A DNA stretch of 31,119 nucleotides, from positions 1 through 31,119 of the forward strand of contig JAWOBZ010000059.1 in assembly GCA_046484045.1 (NCBI GenBank), given 5' to 3'. Position 1 is the stretch's first letter. The number at the start of each line of letters is the position of its first letter. Both the position numbers and the translations under genes were made by a program. Below the pieces are notes generated by a model that did no database searches, was not told where the DNA came from, and was given only the letters and a program-made list of their open reading frames with translations. Shown in pieces: positions 29,627 through 31,119 of the stretch. Source of the DNA: CAZHUM01 sp046484045. Its GTDB lineage: Archaea > Thermoplasmatota > Thermoplasmata > Halarchaeoplasmatales > Halarchaeoplasmataceae.

Positions 29627-31119
29627 GTGTTCGGAGGAACAAAAGCATATGTATTAATTACTATTTTATTGATAGTCAGTTCTTCTACTGCAGCGTATAT
29701 ATTTAACCAGAATTTTGAACTTGGTCTGGGCAAAACAGATATAGAGAACAAAGATGCAGAGAACAAAGATGCTCCAAAGTGGCATTACACTGTTCCGGTT
29801 GAAGTTCGCAGCGGACTTTATGAACGTGAAGATCGTATTATATCTATTACATTGAACATCACCAAAGAGATAGGGGGTTATGGCGAGTTCGACCCTAACT
29901 CTGTTAGTGTCAAAGAGACCAACGAAACATGGTCCCCTCGGTGGGAATCGGTTATGCAACAGAGATGGTTAGATGAACATAATCTTGAAGTAAGCTGGTT
30001 GATGAACGGTACTACACCAGCAAATACCACTCGGTACTATAACATCCTCTTCGATATTATGGAAAACGGGCCTAAAGAGGAAGTAAAAGGCACCGATATT
30101 ATGGGTATGAACAGCGGTAACGGTGCGGGAGTCAACGTAGAGGTGAACGAAGATGGTCATCTATGGATAAGTGGTGTTGATTATGAAGTTAAAATAGATG
30201 TAAATCGTGGTGGCTCTCGTGTGGTCAAGTACCACAACTCGACTCGTAAAGGCTACGTTTACGATACTGGCTGGATGTCATGGCACTCGGACGACTTCAA
30301 CTGGAGAACAAAGGGAGCAGATGTCGAGTTAATGGCTGATGGCCCACTCTATGCTGAGGTAGAGATAACCTCTGCGGATGGCAATCATGGATATACATGG
30401 ACATTCTATCCTAAATCTATGCACGTAGAATTAGATAATAACACAGGAAATTTATCATTTGATACTTTTGCTGATAATTTTATCAATACCCAGGGTACAC
30501 TGGTCTGGAGCGATGGAAACACCGAGGAATTGCGGATGACGAATCGACCGACAAGAAGTGGTCTTCCACAAGGAGAAGATAAGGAAAACGGACCACCAGA
30601 TGATGTTACACCTGGACCTCCTTCGGACAAGACAGACGGTCATGATGACCCGCCTACGAACGATACAGATGCATCACAAGGACCACCATCGAATGATATG
30701 GACGATTGGCTACCACCTGGAAGAAGATATACAACACATCAGAATATCACCAATTATTTCTATATCATCGGTCCCGAAGATAGAGAAAGAAACGCGAGTG
30801 GGGGTTTCTGGGCTGTTACTGAGAACGCTCTTCAACAGACTGTATATTGTGCGGGTGAGAAAGGTCTCCGTTGGGAAATGAACGGAACTTTTGCCTGGTT
30901 TGGCTTTTCAGAGTATGAAAATACAGCCAATATGACGATGAGGTATCAGTATCCACCGAGTGTTATACGGCATCGTACCATTGTACAGATGGTTGACCCG
31001 ACTATCACGGATGATGTATCGTTTGTAGATCAGTTGCTCTACGTCGAGGGGGATATGAATATTAAACAGGGTGGAAGGTTGGATATGAACGATATGGAAG
31101 TACATATCGAAGGTAGTAT
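29627..31119 (+). CDS. Secreted surface protein, 5' part (continues beyond the window)
   Basis: The frame is open from GTG 29627 to the window end (497 codons seen). It begins with a signal-like hydrophobic stretch (AYVLITILLIVSSSTAAYIF, residues 8-27), followed by an Ig-like or beta-sandwich region (WHYTVPVEVRSGLYERED), many N-glycosylation sequons (NST, NTT, NGT), and a Pro/Gly/Asp-rich linker around residues 315-365 (GPPDDVTPGPPSDKTDGHDD). The start of a beta-helix follows (NIKQGGRLDMNDMEVHIEG), as in the giant protein at 9855. The start is uncertain: GTG 29627 fits a leaderless transcript from the TATA box, but a GGAGGA at 29633 precedes an out-of-frame ATG at 29649 that meets a stop after two codons. 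Probably extracellular; anchor not seen. Confidence 0.75.
   Translation, partial: MFGGTKAYVLITILLIVSSSTAAYIFNQNFELGLGKTDIENKDAENKDAPKWHYTVPVEVRSGLYEREDRIISITLNITKEIGGYGEFDPNSVSVKETNETWSPRWESVMQQRWLDEHNLEVSWLMNGTTPANTTRYYNILFDIMENGPKEEVKGTDIMGMNSGNGAGVNVEVNEDGHLWISGVDYEVKIDVNRGGSRVVKYHNSTRKGYVYDTGWMSWHSDDFNWRTKGADVELMADGPLYAEVEITSADGNHGYTWTFYPKSMHVELDNNTGNLSFDTFADNFINTQGTLVWSDGNTEELRMTNRPTRSGLPQGEDKENGPPDDVTPGPPSDKTDGHDDPPTNDTDASQGPPSNDMDDWLPPGRRYTTHQNITNYFYIIGPEDRERNASGGFWAVTENALQQTVYCAGEKGLRWEMNGTFAWFGFSEYENTANMTMRYQYPPSVIRHRTIVQMVDPTITDDVSFVDQLLYVEGDMNIKQGGRLDMNDMEVHIEGS
29744..29773 (+). repeat. 15-bp tandem duplication within the surface-protein gene
   Basis: GAGAACAAAGATGCA (29744-29758) is followed directly by GAGAACAAAGATGCT (29759-29773), encoding ENKDA twice just after the signal segment. 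The length is a multiple of three, so copy number could change without breaking the frame. Confidence 0.8.

Noticed and set aside
1..31119. tRNA or rRNA genes
   Set aside because: I saw no T-arm/anticodon patterns or rRNA-like conserved blocks by eye; a covariance-model scan would be needed to exclude a tRNA with an intron.

Overview
The window reads as a chromosome segment of a euryarchaeal-type archaeon, most plausibly a Thermoplasmatota lineage. That placement is my inference from gene content. The archaeal markers are an MptD-type dihydroneopterin aldolase, Trm1, a THEP1 NTPase, a pilin with the archaeal class III signal, an archaemetzincin, a KaiC-like ATPase, the archaeal HMG-CoA synthase/thiolase/DUF35 trio, PEF-CTERM-like sorting tails, and TATA boxes placed 25-35 nt ahead of start codons.

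Region 1 (1-5730) is mostly housekeeping. It holds the tail of a probable CDP-alcohol phosphatidyltransferase, mptD, a THEP1 NTPase and trm1 on the + strand. These converge on a - strand gene for a multidomain PAPS-reductase-like protein (zinc ribbon, PUA-like domain, CC/CxxC reductase domain, 2x[4Fe-4S] ferredoxin). A small possibly UspA-like protein, a pilin-like protein and a cold-shock protein follow, all on the - strand.

Region 2 (5880-19060) is an accessory cell-surface region and the most unusual part. Two tandem cassettes each pair a membrane-anchored Asp-box (BNR) propeller protein carrying a PEF-CTERM-like tail with a secreted helical protein; in both, the genes overlap by the same ATGAATAA. 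The first secreted protein is short. The second runs in frame, across a single TAG codon at 11067-11069, into a 7.5-kb intact reading frame with BNR, beta-helix, Kelch, Ca-binding, gingipain-like (C25) cysteine protease and CARDB modules. Two relics of the cassette head lie downstream (18602 and 19034). A palindromic operator-like pair and a 55-codon ORF sit between them.

Region 3 (19100-24860, - strand) looks like one operon, lipoate-protein ligase > LipS-like radical SAM enzyme > SAM methyltransferase > LarA-family protein > class III aminotransferase, preceded by a separate KaiC-like ATPase gene.

Region 4 (24840-29106, + strand) has a small unknown protein translationally coupled to archaemetzincin, then an XRE-type regulator with the mevalonate-entry operon (HMG-CoA synthase, thiolase, DUF35). 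The thiolase lacks two residues expected to be catalytic: Gly85 stands where the nucleophilic Cys should be, and Gln334 replaces the His of the GHP motif.

Region 5 (29107-31119) contains a decayed ORF and the 5' part of another secreted beta-helix-type protein that runs off the window. I saw no rRNA, tRNA, CRISPR array or intact transposase.
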